A stretch of DNA of 64,000 bases from Tillus elongatus (taxonomy: Eukaryota; Arthropoda; Insecta; Coleoptera; Cleridae): the NCBI GenBank assembly GCA_964006375.1, contig OZ023264.1, positions 177,788,010-177,852,009 of the forward strand, read 5' to 3'. Under the pieces are notes generated by a model. The model ran no database searches. It was not told the DNA's origin and worked only from the letters and a program-made list of their open reading frames with translations. A program made the translations under genes and the position numbers. Numbering within the stretch: position 1 is the first letter of the stretch; each line of letters starts with the position of its first letter. This document shows, in pieces, positions 14,430 to 27,814 of this stretch.

Positions 14430-15798
14430 CATTTTCCTTTCTTTTTAGTACACCTAAATAGAGGCTCGTGTTAAGCTTTTTTTCCACGTAATTTTATTGC
14501 TTTGAAGTTAGTATTACAATAAAAAAAAATCTCTACACAAATCTTACACTTTAGAAAGTTTATAATATAACAAAAACACTATGGAATCCCGGATATATTT
14601 AAGTCTAAACCTAACAGTATCCATTAGAGGAAATGCCGGGTGAAGTGCTATAGTAATAGAATTAATTGATGTCTGTTCTGAACGAGACTCGTTTGTAGCG
14701 TCGTAAAATCTGATAAGGGATTGCTAAGTCCTTTAAAACGTTATTTGTTGAATGGAAGGACATTCAAAAAGGGGGAAGGTAGTCCGACATTTCGATTAAT
14801 GTACAAGCCGGCAGATAGATAGCTAGAACAAATGGATGGATGACTACAGAATTTCATTAGTTTAGATGGATTATGTCGTGAATTGCAACTTTCTATCAAT
14901 TACATCGTAGAAGACGTTGTCTACTTAAACAGATTATTCTATTCTCAAATTAAACGCGATTGGTTGTTACGGCCCAGATGCTTCCTTACATTTTTTATTA
15001 TAATAGCAGTGCCTTATCGACCTGCTTTAGTATACAGTTTAAATCCTACCATATTGCTTATACAAAAATGAGCCAACTCAAGTTACTTTAGTACAAAGTT
15101 TACTAGTTTTGGTGCTATACTGCTCTGAAGCAGGGCTCTTTAATAAGTGCGCCCGTGTGTGCGCACTGCCGCCTGCCGTGGCAAAAAAAATATTTTTGCT
15201 ATGCTATATTTTAATACATTTTTATCTACTTTTTTACCTCCTGCATTCAACAAACAAAATTAGTATATCGAGGATCGCAGTATAGATCGTAGTATAAAGT
15301 CGGCAGCCATTAATACAGAAAGTGTTAATCGTTGCAGACGTTATATACATCCATATCCATATAAATCATCGGGCGGCAGTGTGTATTTTTCGGCGCTCTC
15401 AGGAAATGCGTTACTTCAGTGCGAAATGATCGCCGAATCTTGATGATCTTCGTCGAAAACGACCGAATAAGCAATCTGTTGTGCGCTATAAAATTACACA
15501 CTTCAGTTTGTAGTGGACTTTTGGCAGAGCGTGTGTACCTACTACGTAGTAATTTTCGTCTTCGTGACGGATTGATTTTTAATTAGATCATTTCGTTGTT
15601 GTTTACATGTTTTAACAAGACAATTATTCTTATTATGATGGTTACTACTACGGGTTGCTTAATAAGTGGGCAAAATAATTGTGATAATGTGATTAATTCA
15701 GTGGATATTTTAAATTTAAAGGTTAACTTTTTAAGGGACTTTTTAACTACCATAACGTATAACTAACTAGAGAAAAACTTGGTAAGTAGTTAAAAAAC
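14430..15798. other. gene-free stretch with a possible hAT-like end
   Basis: No coding region seen. At 15131-15160 the sequence CAGGGCTCTTTAATAAGTG resembles a hAT-type terminus. A related TTGCTTAATAAGTGGGCA occurs at about 15656 in the same, not inverted, orientation, so a complete element is not shown. The GC content of 15131-15560 is somewhat higher than its surroundings. Confidence 0.35.
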
Positions 15799-16927
15799 TC
15801 GGGACGCAGCAAGTGCGTTATGGTAGTGAATTTTCTTAAATATGTTTTTATTGCAAATATGTCTGTTTTCTTTTTATTTCAGAAAGCAGGCATCAATTTT
15901 GGTTACCAGTATAATCTATATAGTAAAAACAATGTGCCATGTTTCATAAAAATAACTTTATTGTGTGAAAATGTACAAAAATTTCCAAAAGTAAACTTAA
16001 AGTGTTCCCACAAAAACTCGTTTCTTGGTCAACCTTATAGGTTAATAGCAAATTGAGCTATTAAAATATGAAGCATTTGATCAAAATTCGCTACCATAAC
16101 GCACTTGCTGCATCCAGAATTTCTTTTCTTACAAAGATGCATTATATTTCGATGGAAAATCCAAAAATGCAATAACATAAGGTGTGTTTGATTAAAAAAA
16201 ATAAGAAAATTTGTATCACCAACGACTTATGGGCCACCCTATGATTGTAGAAATATTTTTTTAAGATGTAGCTCAAGACACCCTATAATTAATATATAAT
16301 TTTTTTTTCATATCTTGTATAATAACGGATATATTGAGCTTTATTGATTTGTTACGAAAATTCGACAAAAATTATATAACATTAAACGATAAACTCTATA
16401 GCTAAGGCTACTGCCAAGCATCAGAGAAAGGGTCTATTTTAAATGAATTTTCTGGAAATATTTTAGTAAAATGAAGGACAATGACGGTTGAAACTAAGAC
16501 TTCAGGGTTTGTAAAACATTCTTCTTGAGACATTTTCTTTCCATAGCCTGCACTAGATTCAAGTTCTTTACCTAAATGTTGCCAATTTTTGACGTTTTAA
16601 ATCGCAACTTTGACATTTTGAGGAAAATCCCAATAAATTTTTATTTAAATGCCTATAACTTTTTTGTCTTTTGATCTACAGAGCTAAATTTTGGTAGGTA
16701 GCTTTCGTATAATGATATAAATCCGCGTACCAAATTTGGTTGCCCTTACTTTGTTAATTTTGGAGATATAAATTTCTTACAATTTTTTTTGAAAGAAAAC
16801 TCAAAATTTTCCGGGAAAACCTGGGCCGATTTTCCTGGCTAACGAACTTATCCAAGCCATTTATAAAAGGAAGGTACTCACCAAATTTAAACAAAATCGG
16901 CTCATAATTTTTTGAGTTATCGGTGTG

Positions 16928-17005
<78 letters not shown>

Positions 17006-17022
17006 TTATATATAAATATATA

Positions 17023-17095
<73 letters not shown>

Positions 17096-17183
17096 ATATA
17101 AAAATTGAAACTGACCCCGGATATGTGTTCTGGGGGGCCTAATTAGCGCTCATTTGAAGAATTTTTTTAAGAAAATTCACTAA
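15799..17183 (+). mobile_element. TA-tract element, full-length long copy
   Basis: Head motif GGACGCAGCAAGTGCGTTAT at 15802. An inverted second head at 16080-16118 makes the first 320 bp look like a small inverted-repeat unit. Internal blocks follow: GACTTATGGGCCACCCT, AATGAAGGACAATGACGG, two AACTTTGAC/GACGTTTTAAATC blocks, TTTTCCGGGAAAACCTGGGC and TTATCGGTGTGATA. Then come (TA)n at 16932-17092, broken by AAATTTATATA, the tail block and the hairpin ending at 17183. About 87% similar by eye to 26430-27809 over the left 1 kb. No protein is encoded. Confidence 0.9.
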
Positions 17184-17325
17184 TAATTATTAAGTTTAGT
17201 AAGTAGGTTTCTTTATAATAAATTTTCGGAAAAAAATAGGCGAGGTATCGATGGAGAGGCTTTGCAAATTTTTTTTCAAATGAGCGCGAACTGGGACCCC
17301 TAGAACCCACATATAGGGTCAGTTT

Positions 17326-17411
<86 letters not shown>

Positions 17412-17888
17412 GTATGTATATGTATGCAACCGATAACTCAAAAATAAGCAACTGATTTCGATGAAATTCGGCAAGTGCCTTTCTTTTATTAATGACTTGG
17501 ATGAGTTAGTTAGTCAGGAAATCGGATAACGTTTTCCGGGAAAATGTTGAGTTTTGTTTCAAAAAAAATCTTTTTGTCCGAAAATTACAAAGGTATTTTA
17601 ATGAAATTCAGTGCATATGTTGCGTTGTAAAAGAGACTACACACTAAAATTAAACTTTCTACATTTTTAGAAAATTGAGTTATTAAAGTTTTGAGTTTTC
17701 TTTGGAAAAAAATTATTTTCTCTGAAAATGACAAAGTTATTTTGATGAAATTTACTACATCTGTTGCTCTGGATAGGACCCTACCATACACCAAAATTAA
17801 TCTTTCTAAGTTCGTAGAAACTTGAGTTATTCAAATTTGAAGCATTTAATAAAAATTTACTAACAAAACGCATTTGCTGCGTCCCGAA
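17184..17888 (-). mobile_element. TA-tract element, short subfamily B copy
   Basis: Back to back with the previous copy at the hairpins. Tail block with CAAATGAGCGCGAAC, (TA)n at 17329-17399 passing into TATG repeats, ATAACTCAAAAATAAG, then two diverged internal modules and the head ending TTGCTGCGTCCCGA at about 17888. Confidence 0.85.
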
Positions 17889-18060
17889 CTTTTTTTCTTG
17901 CGCACTCCCAATGCATAAAGGCACGAGCCGCTACTGCTCTGAAGTTACAATTTTATTTATTGATTTTCTTATAAATATGAACGGCTTATGCAATTTTGCT
18001 AAAAGCTTGTAACGTGTTATATGTTTCTGTTAATGATAGAAGTTATTGTAGTACATATAT

Positions 18061-18346
18061 TAGTGAATTTTTATTAGAAATTCACTAATATAATTACTAC
18101 GTACCAAAATTCAACTTCCTAAGTTTATAGAAAATTGTGTTATTCAATTTTGAATTTTTTTTCGACAATTTTTTTTTCTCCCAAAATTACAAAGTTATTT
18201 TAACGAAATTTGGTGGATATCTTGCCCTAGGAAAGACCTTACTACATACCAAAAATAAACTTTCTAAGTTTATAGAAAATTGAGTTATTGAAATTTGAAG
18301 CATTTAATAAAAATTCACTACCATAACGCATTTGCTACGTCCCGTT
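18061..18346 (-). mobile_element. TA-tract element, hairpin joined directly to head module
   Basis: Hairpin TTAGTGAATTTTTATTAGAAATTCACTAA runs straight into the internal module and a head ending CTACGTCCCG. The tract and tail block are deleted. Confidence 0.7.
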
Positions 18347-18529
18347 AGTTTTTATGTTATTATGGAATAAATTCATTAAAATTTGAGCGATTGGCGTTTT
18401 GACGAAATGCTCGGACACCTCAACTCTAGTTTCCAAAAATACACATTTTTGCATAAAATTTACGTTTCTCCCATTCCTGCTTTTCAAATACGACGTCATT
18501 GATTTTTTTTTAAAATGACAATCCCCTTT

Positions 18530-18660
18530 TAGTGAATTTCTATTTTAAAAAATTTACTAATAGAGAGGTATCGATGGTGAGACTTTGCAAAAATTTTTTC
18601 AAATGAGCGCGAACTTGGACCCCTAGAACCCATATCCGGGGTTAGTTTAATTTTTTATAT

Positions 18661-18744
<84 letters not shown>

Positions 18745-19054
18745 ATCCGTCTGTTAACTCAAAAAATAATTAACCGATTTCAATAAAACTCGGCAAGTGC
18801 CTTTCTTTTATTAATGGCTTGGATGAGTTCGTTATCCAGAAAAATCGGACGAGGTTTTCCGGGAATATTTGGAGTTTTCTTTCAAAAAAAATTTTTTCCC
18901 CGAAAATAACAAAATTACTTACTATATATGTTGTCTTGGGAGAAACCTTACTACGTAACAAAATTCAACTTTCTAAGTTTATAGCAAATGGAGTTATTCA
19001 AATTTGAAGCATTTAATAAAAATTCACTACCATACCGCACTTGCTGCGTCCCGA
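18530..19054 (-). mobile_element. TA-tract element, compact complete copy (subfamily B)
   Basis: One of the smallest copies with all parts: hairpin at 18530-18562, ATCGATGGTGAGACTTTGCA, CAAATGAGCGCGAACT, (TA)n at 18664-18736, GTGTGTGTAT, AACTCAAAAAATAATTAACC, one internal module, and head CCGCACTTGCTGCGTCCCGA ending at 19054. At 525 bp with no ORF it must depend on enzymes encoded elsewhere if it was ever mobile. Confidence 0.9.
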
Positions 19055-19356
19055 GATTTTTTTATTTCGATAGATCTCTGAATTGTGTATACGGTACCAG
19101 CAAAATTTCGATACCTCAGATTGTTATATTTTGGAATGAAAGTCATTTAAAGAGTGGAAAACATAAACTCTATTCATAACAATCAAAGGATAAAGGCTTT
19201 TATTCAACAAATTAAAGTATCGCTTCCTGTAAATATAATGTTCTAAATGCAATCCACCGAGTTCTTGACAATAAGCAAGTAATTAATAATAAATGTTTAG
19301 TAATTGATTGTAAAAAAAGTTGTCGAATTTTTGTGAAAAATATAATTTAGTGTAAC

Positions 19357-19729
19357 ATTACTGAAGGCAATTTCTGTAAAAAAGGTGATTTTTTGTAATT
19401 TTTGTTTGCAAATTTCCATGTTTTTTTTTTCAATTTTGGTTCTAAAGCTGTTTGTGAACAGTTATATCTTGGTAGGTGTGTAAATAGCTTAAAGAGGTTC
19501 GTTGGCCAGGAAAATCGGACCAGTTTTTTTCTGGAATTTATAAGTTTATTTTCGGATAATGTTTGTACTTTTTGAAACAACAAAACTATTTTAATAAAAT
19601 ATGGTACATTGTTAGTACTATATAGGTTATACTGCCAAACAAATGCCCTTCTTTTAAAAACAAGACATATTTGCCATTAAAAACATTTTTACGGAAATTC
19701 GCTACCACAACGCACTTGCTGCGTCCAGA
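19357..19729 (-). mobile_element. TA-tract element, head half only
   Basis: Internal block and a head ending CTTGCTGCGTCCAGA. It includes AAATCGGACCAG and the CACAAACAGCTT region that serves as the empty-site comparison for the LTR at 56236-56546. Confidence 0.7.
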
Positions 19730-19739
19730 CTTTTTTAAT

Positions 19740-20023
19740 TATTGCTCTATTTATTTTCCATATCGCCATTTTGACGTTTTCAGCAAAACCCCAATTTATT
19801 TTTCTTTAAATGCCTATAAGTTTTTTGCCTTTTGACTCTTGGTACCTAGCTTACCTATAATTATATAAACGCGTGCACCAAATTTCGTTGCCTTACTTTG
19901 TCATTTCTGGAGATATAATTTTTTTCGAAAGAAAACACAACATTTTCCGGTCCAAGCCACTTCCAAAAGGAAGGTATTCATCAAATTTAATGAAAATCGG
20001 CCAATTATTTTTGAGTTAACGGT

Positions 20024-20121
<98 letters not shown>

Positions 20122-20252
20122 TAAACATAGAAAGATTGAAACTATCCCCGGATATTTGTTCGAGGGGATCTAGCGCTCATTTGAAGAAATTTTTTCAAAA
20201 TTTAAAAGTCGGGATCACCTCATTAGTGATTTTTTAAAAAATAATTCGCTAA
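19740..20252 (+). mobile_element. TA-tract element, tail half
   Basis: GACGTTTTCAG, the CACCAAATTTCG block, GTTAACGGTGTGATA, (TA)n at 20028-20115 with one AAAT break, tail block with CGCTCATTTGAAG, and a diverged hairpin ending near 20252. Confidence 0.8.
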
Positions 20253-21254
20253 AATGTTACTACAGCAGAATCACAAGATCCATGTTACGTCAAGCATAAC
20301 TTAATTTAGTTTTAGTAACAACATCAAAGACGTACTCAGCATTTGGCGACGTTCAATGAAACCCGGATCTTTTAGTTTTCATTATTCTTTCCCAACTTTT
20401 TAGATCAAACAAAACTTATTCACTTGTGACAGAAGTTTCAATAGAGTATGTTGTAAGACGTCTATAATTCGAGCTTATATCTTGTGCACATGCACATGTG
20501 TCCCATATAAGTTTCAGAACTATCTCCATATTATCTTCCCTTTGTTACATATGTATGCAAAATGAAATCCGTTTCCAAATATATTACCCCTGCAGCTTGT
20601 CAAGTATATTCACATAACGCAACCAAGTTACTACTGTGCATATCGCCTAGCTGAAAACTTCCAACCTGCTAGGTTGTGTTTCTAACTCTGTGCAATAACA
20701 TTTTACATATATGAGATCTTCCCAGAATGTCATGCAGTTTATGTAACTCAGTAACAGGCCGGCCCGAATATTATTCCTTCCTTCCAGGTTTAGATCTCAC
20801 TGGATTTTCAACTCTTCAAATATTCGCTTTGAAGTCTTAGTGAAAATTTAGATTATACTGAGATATGAGCAATTCACCTGGTCAAGTAAATTTGTAACGT
20901 CTTACTCATTCTTATTTACTATTCAGGTAAATGACGTCACCTTATACTGGCATTGCATTGCGCTCCACTAGCAAATATTTTGGCTCTATCGCTCAGCCTA
21001 TGCGATATCAGCCTATCACTGGGAGCGACGGAAGCATTGTTTTCTGTATAAAGACAATATAAATTTAGCGCTTCTTGAAAAATCGGGTCTTTGAATTTCA
21101 ACAATTGTGTAAACAAGTTAACAGAACTTAAAATGAATTAATCACCTTACCAAGTACCCCTCTCCTGAAGGAATGCACACAGCATCCTGCTCTTTCAAAG
21201 AAAAAGTCCCATTTCTCTCTGGGATAAGACATATCTGTCTCGAGGAAGCATACG
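20253..21254. other. stretch without a recognisable feature
   Basis: Least repeat-like part of the window to my eye. No open frame with protein-like composition was recognised. TATAAAGACAATATAAAT near 21046 could be promoter-like by chance. Confidence 0.4.
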
Positions 21255-21690
21255 ACACCATCTGCCTAAACGGGACCCATGTATTTTCTGGAAGCTAACT
21301 CTCCATAAGAAAAGCCTATAGCTCTCCAGAAAAAAACATCAATTTCTGCATACGAGCAGTATGCCATCTGCTGAACATTCTCTACACCTAACATGTATTT
21401 TAAGAAAAAATCTCGTCAGCTGGGGATAATAACAAGCTCTCCATAAGAAAAGCCTATATCTCTCCAGAAGAAACATCCATTTCTGGAAGCACACAACACC
21501 ATCTGTCTAAACGTGACCCATCTCTTTTCTGGAAGCTAATTCTCCATGAGAAAAGCCTATATCTCTCCAGAAAAAAACAACCATTTCTGCATACCAGCAG
21601 TATTCCATCCGCTGAACTTTCTCTACACCGAGCATGTATTTAAAGAAAAAATCTCCGTAGTTGGGGCCAACAGCGTCCTACCGCTGTCAT
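21255..21690. repeat. two-copy tandem repeat, period about 232 bp
   Basis: Units begin with CACCATCTGCCTAAACG (about 21257) and CACCATCTGTCTAAACG (about 21489). Both contain GGAAGCTAA, TCTCCAGAAAAAAACA, TTTCTGCATAC and CTGAAC...TCTCTACACC. A shorter segment, CTCTCCATAAGAAAAGCC, recurs a third time at 21437. Confidence 0.8.
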
Positions 21691-21933
21691 CATCAACGTT
21701 GAGTAAGATTTTATGTAAATGAGTGATTTTCTTTATTTTCTCTCCACTTTTCTCTGATTTACATTTAATATCATTTTGTTAGAATATCAATTGTCATTCC
21801 GAGGAGGGTTCCTAGGCGACATGTGTCTCTGTATATTTCCTCGTGATGTTTGAAATGAAACAGAAAAAACTACAAGAAGTACGAAAAAAAAAAAGAAAAC
21901 AAGAGAAAAGAAACATTAGAAAATAAAAATAAT

Positions 21934-23012
<1,079 letters not shown>

Positions 23013-23280
23013 AGCGATAGATATCTTAAAAAATACTCAACTGATTCGAACAAAACTTGGCACATATCTTCATTGTATTAAGACCGCCGACGAGTTCGTA
23101 TTTCAGCTATAACGGACATTTTTTCCGCCAAAAATATACAAAAATATTTTTGAAAACGCTATATTTTTGTAAGTATCAGAATAACTGGAATGAGACTTTA
23201 CACGTGGCTAAAAATAGTGCAAATATACCTATGTTGTCAATTTTAGTAATTCGGTACACAATATTTAGAGTTTTTTCCCA

Positions 23281-23860
23281 TTGAACATAAAGTCGCAAAG
23301 ACATGCGCTGAAGCGACTTTGTGCTTAAATTCCAATGCCTGATAGACAAAGTAGTTAACTGCTACGCGTAGATTGATTCATTCAACATGTATTAACCATA
23401 TATCAATGGTAACCAAACTAAATATATACCAGGCATAAAACATAATACCCGAACCAACAATCGTGAAATCTCTGCCACAATTATAGAAAATGACAGACGA
23501 CATGAAATTAAACATGTGCCAAGTGATTGGTTTTTAACTGGGGGATTGAATCAATTATTAAAATACACTATATTTGTAGCTTTATGAACGGCCCCAAATA
23601 CAGTTTTAGCGCAGCATAGATATATTATGTTGTCGCATAATATAGTAGAAATGTAATGCAAGTTTACAAAAATCATTCTAAAATAGTTTCTTTTATCTTT
23701 ACACTTAAACAAAAGACGTCATATTATAACGAAACGATCATCGAATGTGTTTCAACAGCAATTCAACTAATTCTGTAATTAATTGTTACGTATACCTTTC
23801 ATATACTACCCCGGGCATGAAGCCTGTGTCATTTATCATGTAGACAAAACCTTAGTTGAC
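23281..23860. other. stretch without a recognisable feature
   Basis: AT-rich, no gene or repeat recognised. Confidence 0.45.
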
Positions 23861-23861
23861 G

Positions 23862-23945
23862 TATTAGCAGATAGCGCATTGGAAGCGTGATGGACTTCTA
23901 TGCATAAGGTTGCATGATCGATTCCAGCTCGAGAAATGTATGATT
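23862..23945 (+). repeat. tRNA-like sequence, possible SINE head
   Basis: AGCAGATAGCGCATTGGAAG resembles an A box, and GATCGATTCCAGC a B box, about 45 bp apart. I could not draw a complete acceptor stem, so a decayed tRNA-derived SINE head is more likely than a working tRNA gene. Confidence 0.4.
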
Positions 23946-24394
23946 TATGTTGACATTTGGAGAAACAATAGCGCACAGATTTAATACGTTTTGAACAAAA
24001 TCTCATTTTGGTTTAAAACGGGTGAATAAGTTTGTCACCTTTGAGTCTAAAATTATAAATTTCAGCAGATATTTTGTTACTGTTGATATTGAAACAACCG
24101 GCTTGATTAGGCAACACTTTCGAAAGAATTCTTCAAATGTGCGCCTACTAGAACCTCTAAAATCGATCTTCAAAGTCTGCGTAAGTTTAAAGTATTAACT
24201 TTACTAATATGGCGTATAATTATAGTGTAGAATTTTTATGAAAATTTGCTAATATACCGCATTTACTGTGTCCCGAAATTTTCATTATATGAAAATGTCG
24301 GACCTGCTTATTGCGACAGGTATGTTTGGATACTGTTTGATGTTTAAAATTCTTCTTATTTTTGAATCCAGATCCGACATATCAAACGCCATCT

Positions 24395-24840
24395 TTATTC
24401 AAGAATTAATGTCTGTTGTGGAATAGTAAGTGATCAAATCATAGGTCCTTACTTTTTGGCGAAACGCCAACAGGCAAAATAGACATAAATTTCTTTCAGG
24501 TGGACTTAATGTTGAAACTGGCAGCCATATACCCAGATCAAAAACAACCTGATCTTCTGGCTCACCACCTTTTTTCTATCAGGATGGAGCACCTTCACAC
24601 TACGCAGCATACGTTCGGACTTCTTTAGATGTCGTGCTTCCGGACATGTAGAGTGAAAGAAGATGATCTATAGAGTGGCCACAAGGTCTCCTCATATTAC
24701 CCCCATGGATCTTTTCTTTGGGGGGTGGGGTGGTGGTGGGGGGGTGGTAAAGCGAAAACCTTACCAAACAGGTTAGACAATCTGATAAAGAAATTTTGCC
24801 AAGAAATAGCTGGTACTTTCAAAAGTCATTAATAGTGTAA
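24395..24840 (+). pseudogene. mariner-like transposase fragment, second lineage
   Basis: Plus-strand reading gives VCCGIVSDQIIGPYFL, then after frame changes FFYQDGAPSHYAAYVRTSLD, and SIEWP followed by a shifted PHITPMD-like region. This order (GPxFF, QDGAPxH, EWPxRSPDxTPxD) is that of a DD41D-type mariner catalytic core. It has stops after LPDM and frameshifts around the G-rich run at 24720-24748. No terminal repeats were found. Confidence 0.7.
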
Positions 24841-24889
24841 CACGCCAATTTTTACTAAGTGAAGATTTGAACCTGTGATGAGCACTGAT

Positions 24890-25083
24890 AAGCACACTTA
24901 GAGAATCCAGATCACCACAACACAACTGTTTAAAGACCCGACGATCGCTTCACTAACAAAGCTAGCGTCATCAGAGGATGAAAAATTCTTCATCCTCTGA
25001 TGACGCTAACTGTGCTAGTGAAACGATCGCCAGGTCTTTAAACCGTTGTGTTGTGATGATTTGGGTTCTCTAAGTGTACTTAA
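24890..25083. repeat. near-perfect palindrome of about 190 bp
   Basis: Arms of about 92 bp (24890-24982 and 24988-25083) with a 5-base centre. The arms carry CACAACACAAC, TTTAAAGACC, CGATCG and the CTGATGA...GAAA motif once in each orientation. The two arms differ at several positions, including paired changes in the small stem, so it is an old structure. Confidence 0.85.
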
Positions 25084-25319
25084 CAACAATTTTTAGATCG
25101 ACTTGGACATTGACAGTCTATTTATGTTTTTTCAAGCGTCCTTACCCTATTGTTTGGAGCACCAACAATTTAATTTTCTCAAGCTTCCTTTCCCCTATTG
25201 TTTTAGGTCAGTAATAAAGAAAATTTTAGTATCTCAAATTTGCAATTTTTAAATAAAATTAACTGGCATTATGCAGGACCCTTTTTCGTTAAAAAAGTTG
25301 ATACGAAAACATTCCTGAA

Positions 25320-25906
25320 TAGGTTTCCTCTTCCGGGCTCGCAAATACTTTTCACCAGCTAATCTCTATACCTTATATACTTCACAAATAAGGCCAAACC
25401 TCGAATACTGCTCCCACATCTCGGGTTCCGCGGCCGCTTCTACGCATCGCTATCCTGGACTTCATTCAGAAGAGAGCTATACGTCTCATCGATGACCCTA
25501 CCCTCACTCAAAGGCTACCATCCCTTGTTCACCGACGTTCCGTTGGTGACCTCTCTCTCTCTCTTTTACAGATATCTGCACGGGCACTGCTCGGATGAGT
25601 TTTCTTCCATACTTCCTCCACCTGCTGCCCCCAACAGATCTACCAGGGGAACAGAGCGAATTCACCCTTTTACTGTTCAGGTCACCAGACATATAACATC
25701 TTGTTATGCCCGCTCTTTTGTCCCGAGGACTTCCAAGTGGTGGAATTCCTTGCCGCCATATGTTTTTCCTTCTCCTCCGAACCTCCAAACCTTAAATTTC
25801 AGAATTAACAAGTTGCCTCTTTCCTCCTTGTCGACACCCACGGTGCGATATTATTTAGGCTGTGAGGCCTCGTGCTGTGTTGTTGAAATAAAATAATAAT
25901 AATAAT
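25320..25906 (+). pseudogene. non-LTR retrotransposon (LINE), 3' end of ORF2 and tail
   Basis: Plus-strand reading gives FRARKYFSPANLYTLYTSQI and RPNLEYCSHISGSAAAST, then, in the open frame 25492-25896, LFYRYLHGHCSDE, SFVPRTSKWWNSLPP and VRYYLGCEASCC with a stop. This is the usual region after the RT domain in Jockey/CR1-type elements. The copy ends in an AATAATAATAAT tail at about 25890-25906. It is 5'-truncated, with at least one frameshift near 25450-25500. It would have encoded the reverse transcriptase that copies RNA onto a nicked target. Confidence 0.75.
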
Positions 25907-26429
25907 TGAGTTGTATCTTAACTGGTCATTAAAGAACAGAGGTGTGGACAAAAATGAAGATTTAATTAACGATCAATACAATTTCTAATTCAACAGTTTA
26001 CTACTTAAATTAAAAGTGGTATTGAGTAACGGCATAAAATTAATTTCGGTTAATTTCACAATTTACATGGTAGGTGCGCTTATCTTTAGGGCCGTAATTG
26101 CGTGTAGTTAATCGTGAACCATCCATCACGTGGTTTGACTGACGTGTTGGTGAACAAGAGAATTGAAAACTACCAAAAATGCGGATGTAGTTATCAGGAA
26201 GCTAATTCCTTTAAAGCCCTGTGTTTGACACGTTTACCGTCCCTAGACCGCCCCTATCTCTGACTGCATTCACTGCCGCTCACTCAGCTTCCGGAAACAC
26301 TGATATCGCTATTCAACATCGATTAATTAGGAAGTTCAGAACACTAGGGGTACAGTCAGGAGTTTTCATGACATAACTTGATTTCAGAAAAATTAACTAA
26401 TAAATAACATCTCTAAAATAAAATAAAAC
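25907..26429. other. stretch without a recognisable feature
   Basis: Mixed-composition spacer. Nothing recognised. Confidence 0.45.
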
Positions 26430-27809
<1,380 letters not shown>

Positions 27810-27814
27810 AATGT

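Noticed and set aside
15131..15680. A hAT transposon.
   Set aside because: One CAGGG terminus is plausible, but the second related sequence is in direct orientation and no 8-bp target duplication was found.
23862..23945. A functional tRNA gene.
   Set aside because: A- and B-box-like parts are present but no full cloverleaf could be drawn. Listed as tRNA-like only.
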